Below are positions 1 to 7,007 of a stretch of 10,302 bases of DNA, piece by piece. How positions within the stretch are numbered: position 1 is the stretch's first letter; every line of letters starts with the position of its first letter. Position numbers and translations under genes: made by a program. The stretch is from CAVSUR01 sp052143655 (GTDB lineage Bacteria; Actinomycetota; Actinomycetes; Streptosporangiales; Streptosporangiaceae): positions 1 through 10,302 of the forward strand of contig JBKQSL010000442.1 of assembly GCA_052143655.1 (NCBI GenBank), read 5' to 3'. The notes under the pieces are model-generated. The model had not been told where the DNA came from. It searched no databases and saw only the letters and a list, made by a program, of their open reading frames with translations.

Positions 1-920
1 GGGTACACCGGCGGCCAGGGCGCGTCGGGCAGCCCGCTCTCGGCGTCCCGGGCGCTCATCGCCAGCAGCGGCTCCAGGGACTGCGGCGCTGCGTTCATCT
101 CCTGCCACGGGTCGCCGACGCGATCCAGCCGGTCGGGCAGCGACGCGATCGTGAACTGGTCGGGATGGATGTCGTCCAGCTCGTCCCAGGACACCGGCGC
201 GGACACCTGCGCGCCCGGCCGGGCCCGCACCGACCAGGCGCCGAACACCGTCTTGTGCGGAGCGTTCTGGTTGTAGTCCACGAACACGCGGCGGCCGCGC
301 TCTTCCTTCCACCAGGCCGCGGTGATCTCCGCGGGACGGCGCCGCTGTAGTTCCCGGGCCAGCGCAACGGCGGCCGCGCGCACCTGATAGGAGTCCCACC
401 GCGGCTCGAGCCGCACGTACACGTGCAGGCCGCGGTTGCCGGTGGTCTTCGGGTAGCCGGTGATCCCCGCCTCGGCCAGCAGCCGCTGCAGTTCCCGAGC
501 GGCCCGGCGGATATCGCCGAACTCCACCCCGGGCGTCGGGTCCAGGTCGATGCGCAGCTCGTCCGTGTGCTGCGGGTCGCTGGCCTGGTACGGCCAGACG
601 TGGAAGCCCAGGCAGCCGAGGTTCACCGCCCACAGCACGTGATCGAGGTCGGCGGCGACGAGCGCCTGTGAGGTGGTTCCGTTCGGCGTGCAGACCGTGC
701 TGGTCTGCAGCCAGTCCGGGATGTTTTTCGGCACTCTCTTCTGGAAGAACGACGGCCCGCCCGCCCCCTCGGGGAAGCGCTGCAGCAGCACCGGGCGGCC
801 GCCCATCGCGGCAAGCAGCGGCCCGGCCACCTGCTCGTAGTAGCCGGCCAGGTCGGCCTTGGTCTCCCCGCGCTCGGCGAACAGCACCTTGTCCGGGTGG
901 GTGATCAGTCCTGAGCGCAT
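1..920 (-). CDS. ligD: LigD-type polymerase (PolDom, NHEJ primase-polymerase), C-terminus beyond the window
   Basis: This is the polymerase domain of bacterial non-homologous end joining, which adds (ribo)nucleotides at double-strand breaks before ligation. From ATG at 920 it can be read for about 307 residues. The catalytic acids are D125 and D127 in RIDLDP and D215 in VFVDYNQN. The 88-residue spacing from the second to the third acid equals that of Mycobacterium LigD PolDom (D139, D227). TTGNRGLHVYV (159-169, H166) is the conserved nucleotide-binding turn, and FFQKRVP (58-64) is also typical. K11 and K21 are plausible 5'-phosphate-binding lysines by spacing (inference). The protein starts directly with PolDom, so nothing precedes it. 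The DAPWPPVYP segment at the window edge usually lies near the end of PolDom, so whether nuclease and ligase domains follow cannot be seen. A GGGGG stretch just upstream is a modest ribosome site. It lies 34 bp after the crotonase-like gene on the same strand, and no Ku gene is visible. Confidence 0.93.
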   Translation of the reverse strand, partial: MRSGLITHPDKVLFAERGETKADLAGYYEQVAGPLLAAMGGRPVLLQRFPEGAGGPSFFQKRVPKNIPDWLQTSTVCTPNGTTSQALVAADLDHVLWAVNLGCLGFHVWPYQASDPQHTDELRIDLDPTPGVEFGDIRRAARELQRLLAEAGITGYPKTTGNRGLHVYVRLEPRWDSYQVRAAAVALARELQRRRPAEITAAWWKEERGRRVFVDYNQNAPHKTVFGAWSVRARPGAQVSAPVSWDELDDIHPDQFTIASLPDRLDRVGDPWQEMNAAPQSLEPLLAMSARDAESGLPDAPWPPVY

Positions 921-954
921 GATCCCCCGCCCGGCACTGTCACGCCCGGCCCGG

Positions 955-1734
955 TCACGAGCGGCCGTGCTGCCACTGCGGCTTGCGCTTGCCGAGGAAC
1001 GCCTGCATCCCCTCGCGGGCGTCCGGCAGCTGGCTGGTGGCGGCCATCACCTCAATCGCGTACGCGTAGGCCTTCGGCTGGTCGAGGTCGATCTGCGCGT
1101 AGAGCGCCTGCTTGCCGATGCCCTTGGACACCGCGGAGCCGCGGGTGACCCGGTCAAGCAGGTCCGCGGTCGCCGAGTCCAGCTGCTCAGCGGGAACCAC
1201 CGAGTTGACCAGTCCCCAGTCCAGCGCGGTGCGGGCGTCGATGACGTCACCCGATAGCGCCAGCTCCATCGCCCGCTTGCGGCCGACGTTGCGGGCGACC
1301 GCGACCATCGGCGTGTGGCAGAACCAGCCGCCCTTGCCGCCCGGCGCGGCGAAGCCCGCGTTCTCGCTGGCCACGGCCAGGTCCGCGGTGGCGACCAGCT
1401 GGCAGCCGGCCGCGGTGGCCAGGCCGTGCACCCTGGCCACGACCGGCTGCGGCACCTGCTGGATCAGGTTCATCAGCTCGGTGCATGTCTGCAGCAGGGC
1501 GCGGACGCACATCAGGTCCCCGGCTGCGACGTCGGCGAAATCATGTCCGGCGCTGAACACCGGGCCGTTGCCGGCCAGCACGATGCCGAGCGCGTCGCTG
1601 CCGCCGAGGTCGGCGAACGCGGCGATCAGCTCGCGCATATGCGCCAGCGACAGCGCGTTGCGCCGCTGCGGCCGGTTCATCGTGACGGTGGCGAACTCGC
1701 CCGACCGCTCGACCAGGATGTGCTCGAAATCCAC
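955..1734 (-). CDS. ECHDC3-like enoyl-CoA hydratase/isomerase-family protein lacking the canonical catalytic glutamates
   Basis: A 259-residue crotonase-fold protein of full family length. Oxyanion-hole segments are GPVFSAGHDF (57-66) and HGLATAAGCQLVATADLAVAS (103-123). The GWFCHTP segment (136-142) and the C-terminal FLGKRKPQW resemble human ECHDC3 (recalled GLFCSTP and FLQKRKPVW) more than mitochondrial hydratase. Aligned on family motifs, the two glutamates used for water addition (E144 and E164 of the rat enzyme) fall on Q112 and G132, so ordinary enoyl-CoA hydration is doubtful. It should still bind an acyl-CoA and stabilise a thioester enolate. The GTG start at 1734 is supported by GGGAGGAG six bases upstream. 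The gene lies 73 bp downstream of the propeller gene and 34 bp upstream of ligD, all on one strand. Family membership is secure; the reaction is unknown. Confidence 0.93.
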   Translation of the reverse strand: MDFEHILVERSGEFATVTMNRPQRRNALSLAHMRELIAAFADLGGSDALGIVLAGNGPVFSAGHDFADVAAGDLMCVRALLQTCTELMNLIQQVPQPVVARVHGLATAAGCQLVATADLAVASENAGFAAPGGKGGWFCHTPMVAVARNVGRKRAMELALSGDVIDARTALDWGLVNSVVPAEQLDSATADLLDRVTRGSAVSKGIGKQALYAQIDLDQPKAYAYAIEVMAATSQLPDAREGMQAFLGKRKPQWQHGRS

Positions 1735-1807
1735 GGCGGCCTCCTCCCGACGGCAAGCCTACGTCGCCGCGGCCGCCCGCCCCAGGTCCTGAGCGGGGCG
1801 CGCCCGG

Positions 1808-3550
1808 CTACGGCGGGGTGCGCGCCCGGCGCAGCAGCCAGCCCAGGCCGGCCAGCACCAGCAGCCCCGCGGCCGCGATCCCGGCAATGGCCGCTGGCGG
1901 CAGCGAGCGGCCTGCCGACGGCGGCCGGGCCGCCGCGCTGGCGGTCCCGGCCGGGCGGGAAGCGGCGCGGCCGGGCTGCGCGGCCGGCGTGCTCGCCGTC
2001 CCGCTGGATGCGGCCGGGCTCTGGCCGGATGCGGCCGGGAACGCGACGACCTGCCGGGCGGCCGCGGCCAGCAGCAGGCCGTCAGCCGCGCTCGGCGTGG
2101 GGAAGTGGTTAGCCGGCGCCCCGATCTGCACCTGCTGGCGGACCTGGCCGGTGCCGGGGCTGAGCCCGGACAGCGTGCCGTCCTGGCCGATCGTCCAGAC
2201 CAGCCCGCCGGCCAGGATCGGCGGGCCGCCGCCGGTGCCCGACCGCCACAGCAGCCGCAGCGGCGGCGGGGATGCGCTCGCCTGCACCGCGATGATGCCG
2301 CTCTTGCAGGGCAGGAACACAGTCTCCCCGGTCACCGCGGACCCGCCGTCGATCACGCCGCCGCACGCCGAGCGCAGCGTGGCCCGCTGCCCGCCGATGC
2401 CGCCCAGGTGCGCGGCGGTCAGCAGGTAGACATCGCCGGACTTGCCCGCCGCGATCACCTGGCCGTCCGCCAGCAGCGCGGGCTCGGTGGAGAAATCCAG
2501 GTCGCTGGCGTTGTCCGACGCCCAGGTGACCGGCGCGAAGTACTGCAGCAGCCGCATGCCGGGCGACAGTTCCAGCACCGAGTCGCTGTAGTCGTAGGGG
2601 TGGGCGAAGGTGTGCACCGAGCCGTTGCCGGCCGTCACCCAGATGTGCCCCCGGCCGTCGACGGCCGGGGCCGCGCCGCCCATCCAGATCGCGCCCTGGG
2701 ACTCGCCGCGGGCGGAGTCCACGGTGTAGAACCGCGGCGCGCCGCCCGCCTCGGGCACCGCCACCACATGGCCCCGGTACCGCGGGCAGTCGCCGTAGTT
2801 GCCGCCGAACCCGAACACCACCTGGCCGCCGGCCAGGGCCAGCCCGGTGCGCTGCAGCAGCGCGGCGGTCTGCGCGCCGGGCGGATCCACATCCCGCCGC
2901 AGCTCCTGGCGGCCCGACTGGGTCGAGAGCCCGACCAGCAGGTGGGCCGGCCGTCCGCCGGACAGCACGTCGGCGACCGCGAAGATCTCCCGCCGGGCCG
3001 CGGCGATGACCGGGGTGCCGGTGATGCCCACGGTCGGGGTGATGTCGCCGCACGGCAGCGAGCCTGCCGGGACCGGCGTTCCCAGGTGCGCCGACCAGGC
3101 GATCTTCCCGGTCGCGGCGGACAGCGCATAGACGGTGTCGTTCTCGGTGGCGACGTAGACGCGGCCGGCGAAGACCAGCGGCTCACCGTAGATGTCGCCG
3201 TCCAGGCGGGGCGAGGTCCAGGCCCGGCGGCCGGTGCGGACGGCAGTCACTCCCGCCGCGACCCCGGTCCCGGCCGGGGTCGCGTGGTAGACGGTCCAGG
3301 TGCTGCCCGCGGCGTCGTGCGCAGCCGCCCGGGCGCCAGGCGCGGCCGGCCCGGCGGCTGCCTGCGGCCCGGCGGCCAGCGCCCCCGCCACCAGCAGCCC
3401 CGCCACCAGCAGCCCGGCCGCCAGCCAGCGGGGACCCAGCCACCGGAAGGTCGGCCACCGGGCTGCCGGCCGTCTGGATGCCCGCAGCCGGGCCGCAGCG
3501 GCCCGGCCTGCTTGCCGCGGGAGCGAGCGCACCCGCACGTCGCCTAGCAT
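1808..3550 (-). CDS. Membrane-anchored PQQ-like beta-propeller repeat protein
   Basis: A 580-residue protein with an Arg-rich N-terminus, a hydrophobic segment at about 42-61 (signal peptide or TM; RAAA/H near 74-78 is a possible cleavage point) and a propeller region at about 83-504. A Pro/Ala/Ser/Thr linker spans 505-548, and a second TM segment at 553-573 is followed by RRAR, placing the C-terminus inside and the propeller outside the membrane. A clear PQQ-type repeat is GRVYVATENDTVYALSAATG plus KIAW (129-152); weaker copies occur near 363-383 and 448-477. Four cysteines (167, 255, 396, 415) are all in the propeller and could form disulfides. I see no calcium/PQQ catalytic signature, so a structural, binding or sensing role is likelier than a dehydrogenase. 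The ATG at 3550 was preferred to one 81 bases further up at 3631, which would run through the divergent promoter and inverted repeat. No Shine-Dalgarno is seen, suggesting leaderless translation. Substrate and partners are unknown. Confidence 0.85.
   Translation of the reverse strand: MLGDVRVRSLPRQAGRAAAARLRASRRPAARWPTFRWLGPRWLAAGLLVAGLLVAGALAAGPQAAAGPAAPGARAAAHDAAGSTWTVYHATPAGTGVAAGVTAVRTGRRAWTSPRLDGDIYGEPLVFAGRVYVATENDTVYALSAATGKIAWSAHLGTPVPAGSLPCGDITPTVGITGTPVIAAARREIFAVADVLSGGRPAHLLVGLSTQSGRQELRRDVDPPGAQTAALLQRTGLALAGGQVVFGFGGNYGDCPRYRGHVVAVPEAGGAPRFYTVDSARGESQGAIWMGGAAPAVDGRGHIWVTAGNGSVHTFAHPYDYSDSVLELSPGMRLLQYFAPVTWASDNASDLDFSTEPALLADGQVIAAGKSGDVYLLTAAHLGGIGGQRATLRSACGGVIDGGSAVTGETVFLPCKSGIIAVQASASPPPLRLLWRSGTGGGPPILAGGLVWTIGQDGTLSGLSPGTGQVRQQVQIGAPANHFPTPSAADGLLLAAAARQVVAFPAASGQSPAASSGTASTPAAQPGRAASRPAGTASAAARPPSAGRSLPPAAIAGIAAAGLLVLAGLGWLLRRARTPP
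3386..3415. repeat. Perfect 15-bp tandem duplication inside the propeller gene's signal/TM segment
   Basis: The 15-mer cgccaccagcagccc occurs twice back to back (3386-3400 and 3401-3415). On the minus strand it encodes a repeated GLLVA within the first hydrophobic segment, so the duplication is in frame and lengthens the membrane helix by five residues. It probably arose by slippage or recent duplication. Confidence 0.9.
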
Positions 3551-3556
3551 CGTGTC

Positions 3557-3562
3557 AGCGTA
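3557..3562 (-). promoter_or_regulatory. -10-like element for a leaderless propeller transcript
   Basis: On the minus strand TACGCT (TAnnnT form) ends six bases before the ATG at 3550, which would put the transcription start at or within a base or two of the start codon. No purine-rich ribosome site lies between them, consistent with leaderless mRNAs, which are common in actinomycetes. No good -35 hexamer is visible; the position it would occupy lies in the adjacent inverted repeat. Inference from sequence only. Confidence 0.4.
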
Positions 3563-3566
3563 ACGA

Positions 3567-3599
3567 CGATGACCGGCTGGCCGTGCCAGCCGGTCATCG
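3567..3599. promoter_or_regulatory. Perfect 15-bp inverted repeat in the divergent promoter region (candidate operator)
   Basis: The arms cgatgaccggctggc (3567-3581) and gccagccggtcatcg (3585-3599) are exact reverse complements separated by cgt. The repeat sits between two divergently transcribed genes, immediately upstream of the -10-like element of the propeller gene and 114 bases before the NMO-like start. A terminator is unlikely here because both genes read away from it and no T tract follows. The placement suits a regulator-binding site overlapping the -35 region. It could instead form an RNA hairpin in a long 5' leader of the plus-strand gene. Confidence 0.6.
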
Positions 3600-3701
3600 G
3601 GGACGAAAGCCTCTACTGCCGGGCCAAGCAACCCTGCGATCCTGTGCGCTGGCCGTCACCGGCCGCGGGCCAGTGGGCACGGCAGCGCGGCGAGCGCGGG
3701 A

Positions 3702-3707
3702 AGAGGA
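3702..3707 (+). promoter_or_regulatory. Ribosome binding site deciding the NMO-like start
   Basis: AGAGGA, within a GGGAAGAGGA purine run, lies five bases before ATG 3713. The same frame is open back to an ATG at 3569, but that codon lies inside the inverted repeat, has no ribosome site and would add 48 residues without family resemblance. Confidence 0.65.
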
Positions 3708-3712
3708 CGCGG

Positions 3713-5218
3713 ATGGGCGGGGAGCAGCAGCCGGATCTGTCCGGCAGGGCGGTCGGCGGGCCGGCCGCCGAACCGGCGGCACCGCCTGCACCCGTGCCGC
3801 CCGGCCGCCTGCGGCCGCTGGTAATCCAGGGCGGCATGGGCGTGGCCGTCTCCGGCTGGCGGCTGGCCCGCGCCGTCGCCGTGGCGGGCCAGCTCGGCGT
3901 GGTGTCCGGCGTGGCGCTGGACACCGTCATGGCGCGGCGGCTGCAGTCCGGCGACCTGGACGGCACAGTGCGGCGGGCGCTGTCCCAGCTGCCACTGGAC
4001 GGCGTGGCCGACCGGATCCTGCAGCGGTATCTCGTGCCCGGCGGGATCGGCCCGGCGCAGGCGTTCCGGCCGGTGCCGCGGCTCGGCATCCCCCTGCACG
4101 CGGCCGCGACGGAGCTGACCATCGCCGGCAATTTCTGCGAGGTGTTCCTGGCCAAGGAGGGACACGACGGGCTCGTCGGCATCAACTACCTGGAGAAGAT
4201 CCAGCTGGCCACGCCCGCCGCGGTGTACGGTGCGATGCTGGCCGGGGTCGACTACGTGCTGATGGGCGCCGGCATCCCGGCCGAGATCCCGGCTCTGCTC
4301 GACGCGCTGGCTGCCGGGAAGGCCGGGGAGGTGACGGTCACGGTCGCCGGGGCGCAGGCCGGCAGCCGCCACTCGGTCCGGCTCGACCCGCAGGCGCTGC
4401 CCGGCGCGCCGGAGCAGCTGGGCCGCCCGCAGTTCCTCGCCATCGTCTCCTCGTCCGTGCTGGCCCAGTACCTGGCCCGCAGCCCGGTCACCTGCCCGGA
4501 CGGGTTCGTGCTGGAGGGCCCGGCCGCCGGCGGGCACAGCGCGCCGCCGCGCGGGCGGATGCAGCTGGACGCGGCAGGCCAGCCCGTCTACGGGGCACGG
4601 GACGAAATTGACCTGGCCAAGGTGGCCGCCCTCGGGCTGCCGTTCTGGCTGGCGGGCGGGCAGGCCCGGCCCGGGGTGCTGGACGCGGCCCGGTCTGCTG
4701 GCGCCGCCGGGATCCAGGTCGGCACGGCGTTCGCGCTGTGCCGGGAGTCCGGGCTGGAGCCGCACCTGCGCGCTTCGCTGCTGGAGCGCGCGCTGGCGGG
4801 CCGGCTGGTGGTGCGCAACGAGCCGCACACCTCGCCGGCCGGGTTCCCGTTCAAGGTCGCCCAGCTGCCCGGCACCCTCGCCGACGACAGCGTGTACGCG
4901 GCCCGGCCGCGGCTGTGCGACATGGGCTACCTGCGGACGCCCTACGACCGCGGCGACGGCCGGATCGGCTACCGGTGCTCGGCCGAGCCCGTCGCGGTCT
5001 ACATCCGCAAGGGCGGCGGCGAGGAGGACACCGCGGGCCGCCGCTGCCTGTGCAACGGCCTGCTGGCCACGATGGGCCTGGCCCAGCGCCACCCTGGCGG
5101 GCCCGGCGAGCCGCCGGTCGTCACGCTCGGCCAGGACCTCAGCTTCCTGCCCGGCCTGGTCGCGGCCACCGGACCCGACTTCGGCGCGGCGGATGTGCTC
5201 ACCTACCTGCTGGGCTGA
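3713..5218 (+). CDS. Nitronate monooxygenase/2-nitropropane dioxygenase-like flavoprotein with Cys-bearing C-terminal module
   Basis: A 501-residue FMN-type TIM-barrel protein of the NPD/NMO superfamily, which also includes FabK and PfaD. After a Pro/Ala-rich lead of about 32 residues the barrel begins with LVIQGGMGVAVSGWRLARAV (36-55). EGPAAGGHSAPP (268-279) carries the catalytic-type histidine H275. The FMN phosphate-binding region is LAGGQARPG (313-321) and GIQVGTAFALC (333-343). Canonical NMOs have about 320-370 residues, so the region from about 395 is an extra module: it holds C402, C422, C445 and C447 in CDMGYLRTPY, GYRC and RCLCNGL. These could bind metal or an Fe-S centre, or form disulfides. 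Oxidation of alkyl nitronates is the textbook family reaction, but its substrate here is unproven; an enoyl-reductase or redox role is possible. The gene is divergent from the propeller gene and ends in a hairpin, so it is probably monocistronic. Confidence 0.88.
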   Translation: MGGEQQPDLSGRAVGGPAAEPAAPPAPVPPGRLRPLVIQGGMGVAVSGWRLARAVAVAGQLGVVSGVALDTVMARRLQSGDLDGTVRRALSQLPLDGVADRILQRYLVPGGIGPAQAFRPVPRLGIPLHAAATELTIAGNFCEVFLAKEGHDGLVGINYLEKIQLATPAAVYGAMLAGVDYVLMGAGIPAEIPALLDALAAGKAGEVTVTVAGAQAGSRHSVRLDPQALPGAPEQLGRPQFLAIVSSSVLAQYLARSPVTCPDGFVLEGPAAGGHSAPPRGRMQLDAAGQPVYGARDEIDLAKVAALGLPFWLAGGQARPGVLDAARSAGAAGIQVGTAFALCRESGLEPHLRASLLERALAGRLVVRNEPHTSPAGFPFKVAQLPGTLADDSVYAARPRLCDMGYLRTPYDRGDGRIGYRCSAEPVAVYIRKGGGEEDTAGRRCLCNGLLATMGLAQRHPGGPGEPPVVTLGQDLSFLPGLVAATGPDFGAADVLTYLLG

Positions 5219-5258
5219 CCGGCCCGGCGGGGCCGCCGGCCCTGCGCCGGGCCGGTTT
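5219..5258 (+). terminator. Terminator-like hairpin after the NMO-like gene
   Basis: Arms ccggcccggcg (5219-5229) and cgccgggccgg (5245-5255) are perfect complements. The enclosed loop can itself pair gggcc with ggccc (5230-5234 and 5238-5242). A short TTT follows at 5256-5258. It starts just after the stop codon and separates this gene from pgm. The weak T tract limits certainty. Confidence 0.6.
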
Positions 5259-5334
5259 CGCGGTGCCGGGCGGCTGCGCGGTGCCGCCCGCAGCGGACAA
5301 TGGTGCGGACCGCGCCGCAGCGGCCGCAGCGACC

Positions 5335-5340
5335 AGGAGG
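5335..5340 (+). promoter_or_regulatory. Ribosome binding site deciding the pgm GTG start
   Basis: AGGAGG lies eight bases before GTG 5349. The pgm frame is open far upstream through the neighbouring gene, so this site, together with the match to family length, sets the start. The 5259-5334 stretch has no other gene. GACAAT at 5296-5301 is a possible -10 without a convincing -35. Confidence 0.75.
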
Positions 5341-5348
5341 AGCAGACA

Positions 5349-7007
5349 GTGCCAGTGCATGAGCGGGCCGGGCAGCAGGCGGACCAGGCGGACCTCGTCG
5401 ACGTGGCCGGGCTGGTCACGGCCTACTACGCGCAGCACCCGGACCCGGGCGAGCCGGGCCAGCAGGTGGCGTTCGGCACCTCGGGGCACCGCGGGTCGGC
5501 CCTGAAGCTGTCGTTCAACGAGGATCACATCGCCGCCACCACGCAGGCAATCTGCGATTACCGCGCCCGCCAGGGCATCACCGGGCCGCTGTTCATCGGC
5601 CGGGACACCCACGCGCTGTCCGAGCCCGCGTTCGTCACCGCGCTGGAAGTCCTCGCCGCCAACGACGTGCAGGTGCTGGCCGACAGCCGGGACGGCTACA
5701 CGCCGACGCCCGCGCTGTCGCGCGCCATCCTCGTGTACAACGACGGCCGCCGCGACGGCCTGGCCGACGGGATCGTCGTCACCCCGTCGCATAACCCGCC
5801 CGAGGACGGCGGGTTCAAGTACAACCCGCCCGACGGCGGCCCGGCCGGGTCGCAGATCACCTCGGTCATCCAGGACCGGGCCAACGAGCTGCTGCGCGGT
5901 GGCCTGCGCGACGTCCGCCGGGTCCGCTACGACCGGGCGCTGGCCCAGGCCGGCCGGCATGACTTCCTCGGCGCCTACGTGTCGGACCTGCCGTCGGTGG
6001 TCAACATCGACGCCATCCGGGACGCCGGAGTGCGGATCGGCGCGGACCCGCTCGGCGGCGCCAGCGTCGCCTACTGGGGCGAGATCGCGGCCACGTTCGG
6101 CCTGGACCTGACCGTCGTCAACCCGGTGGTGGACGCCACGTTCCGGTTCATGACCCTGGACTGGGACGGGCGCATCCGGATGGACTGCTCCTCGCCCTAC
6201 GCGATGGCCTCGCTGATCGGCCGCCGGTCCGAGTTCGCGATCGCCACCGGCAACGACACCGACTCCGACCGGCACGGCATCGTGACGCCGGAAGCCGGGC
6301 TGCTGAACCCCAACCACTACCTGGCCGCGGCCATCGACTACCTGTACCGGCACCGGGACGGCTGGCCGGCCGCGGCGGCGGTGGGCAAGACCATGGTCAG
6401 CTCCTCGGTCATCGACCGGGTGGCCGCCGACGCGGGCCGGCGGCTGATGGAAGTGCCGGTCGGCTTCAAGTGGTTCGTGCCCGGGCTGCTGTCCGGCGAG
6501 GTGGCGTTCGGCGGCGAGGAGAGCGCGGGCGCCTCGTTCCTGTGCCGGGACGGGAAGGTCTGGACCACCGACAAGGACGGCATCATCCTGGCGCTGCTCG
6601 CCTCGGAGATCACCGCGGTCACCGGGTCCAGCCCGGCGCAGCGCTACCGGGCGCTGGCCGGGCGGCTCGGCGACCCGGCCTACGCCCGCATCGACGCTCC
6701 GGCCAGCCGGGAGCAGAAGGCGGCCCTGGCCCGGCTGACCCCCGAGCAGGCCGACATCGACGAGCTGGCCGGCGAGCCGGTGCTGGCCCGGCTGACCACC
6801 GCGCCGGGCAACGGCGAGCCGCTGGGCGGGCTGAAGGTGGTCACCGAGTCCGGCTGGTTCGCGGCCCGGCCGTCGGGCACCGAGGACGTGTACAAGCTCT
6901 ACGCCGAGTCCTTCGCCGGGCCTGGCCACCTGGAGCGGATCCAGGCCGAGGCGCAGCAGGTCCTCGACTCCGTGCTGAGCGCGTCGGCGGGAAGCGGGGC
7001 GGCATGA
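5349..7007 (+). CDS. pgm: Phosphoglucomutase (alpha-D-glucose-1-phosphate/glucose-6-phosphate)
   Basis: A 552-residue cytosolic enzyme close in length to E. coli Pgm (546). It interconverts glucose-1-phosphate and glucose-6-phosphate through a phosphoserine and Mg2+, feeding glycogen, trehalose and nucleotide-sugar synthesis or the reverse. FGTSGHRG (42-49) is the N-terminal signature. TPSHNP (145-150) holds the phosphoserine S147, matching E. coli S146. DTDSDRHG (303-310) supplies the metal aspartates D303, D305 and D307. GEESAG (389-394) is the sugar-recognition loop, and RPSGTEDVYK (507-516) is the phosphate-binding loop of domain 4. All key residues are intact. The GTG start is set by an AGGAGG site. 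Its TGA overlaps the ATG of the dehydrogenase gene by 4 bp, indicating co-transcription and translational coupling. The absence of other sugar-nucleotide genes nearby leaves its preferred pathway open. Confidence 0.97.
   Translation: MPVHERAGQQADQADLVDVAGLVTAYYAQHPDPGEPGQQVAFGTSGHRGSALKLSFNEDHIAATTQAICDYRARQGITGPLFIGRDTHALSEPAFVTALEVLAANDVQVLADSRDGYTPTPALSRAILVYNDGRRDGLADGIVVTPSHNPPEDGGFKYNPPDGGPAGSQITSVIQDRANELLRGGLRDVRRVRYDRALAQAGRHDFLGAYVSDLPSVVNIDAIRDAGVRIGADPLGGASVAYWGEIAATFGLDLTVVNPVVDATFRFMTLDWDGRIRMDCSSPYAMASLIGRRSEFAIATGNDTDSDRHGIVTPEAGLLNPNHYLAAAIDYLYRHRDGWPAAAAVGKTMVSSSVIDRVAADAGRRLMEVPVGFKWFVPGLLSGEVAFGGEESAGASFLCRDGKVWTTDKDGIILALLASEITAVTGSSPAQRYRALAGRLGDPAYARIDAPASREQKAALARLTPEQADIDELAGEPVLARLTTAPGNGEPLGGLKVVTESGWFAARPSGTEDVYKLYAESFAGPGHLERIQAEAQQVLDSVLSASAGSGAA

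Noticed and set aside
1756..1761. TAGGCT (minus strand) as a -10 for the crotonase-like gene
   Set aside because: The match is only TAnnnT and the -35 position reads TGGGGC; the gene may equally be transcribed from upstream with the propeller gene.
1796..1805. Palindrome gggcgcgccc next to the propeller stop codon
   Set aside because: A 10-bp all-GC palindrome is expected by chance at this base composition and lacks a loop or T tract; not called a terminator.
2105..3547. A 480-codon plus-strand open frame antisense to the propeller gene
   Set aside because: Its translation is Arg/Gly/Ala/Pro-rich without a fold signature, while the minus strand encodes a coherent propeller with TM segments.
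3567..3599. Reading the inverted repeat as a bidirectional terminator
   Set aside because: The flanking genes diverge from it, so no transcript ends here, and there is no T tract on either side.
3569..3712. N-terminal extension of the NMO-like protein from ATG 3569
   Set aside because: The codon lies inside the inverted repeat, has no ribosome site, and the 48 added residues show no family resemblance; ATG 3713 has AGAGGA at proper spacing.
3656..5419. A 587-codon minus-strand open frame opposite the NMO-like gene
   Set aside because: Composition-driven shadow; the plus strand carries the GGMG, AAGGH and GGQARP flavoprotein motifs.
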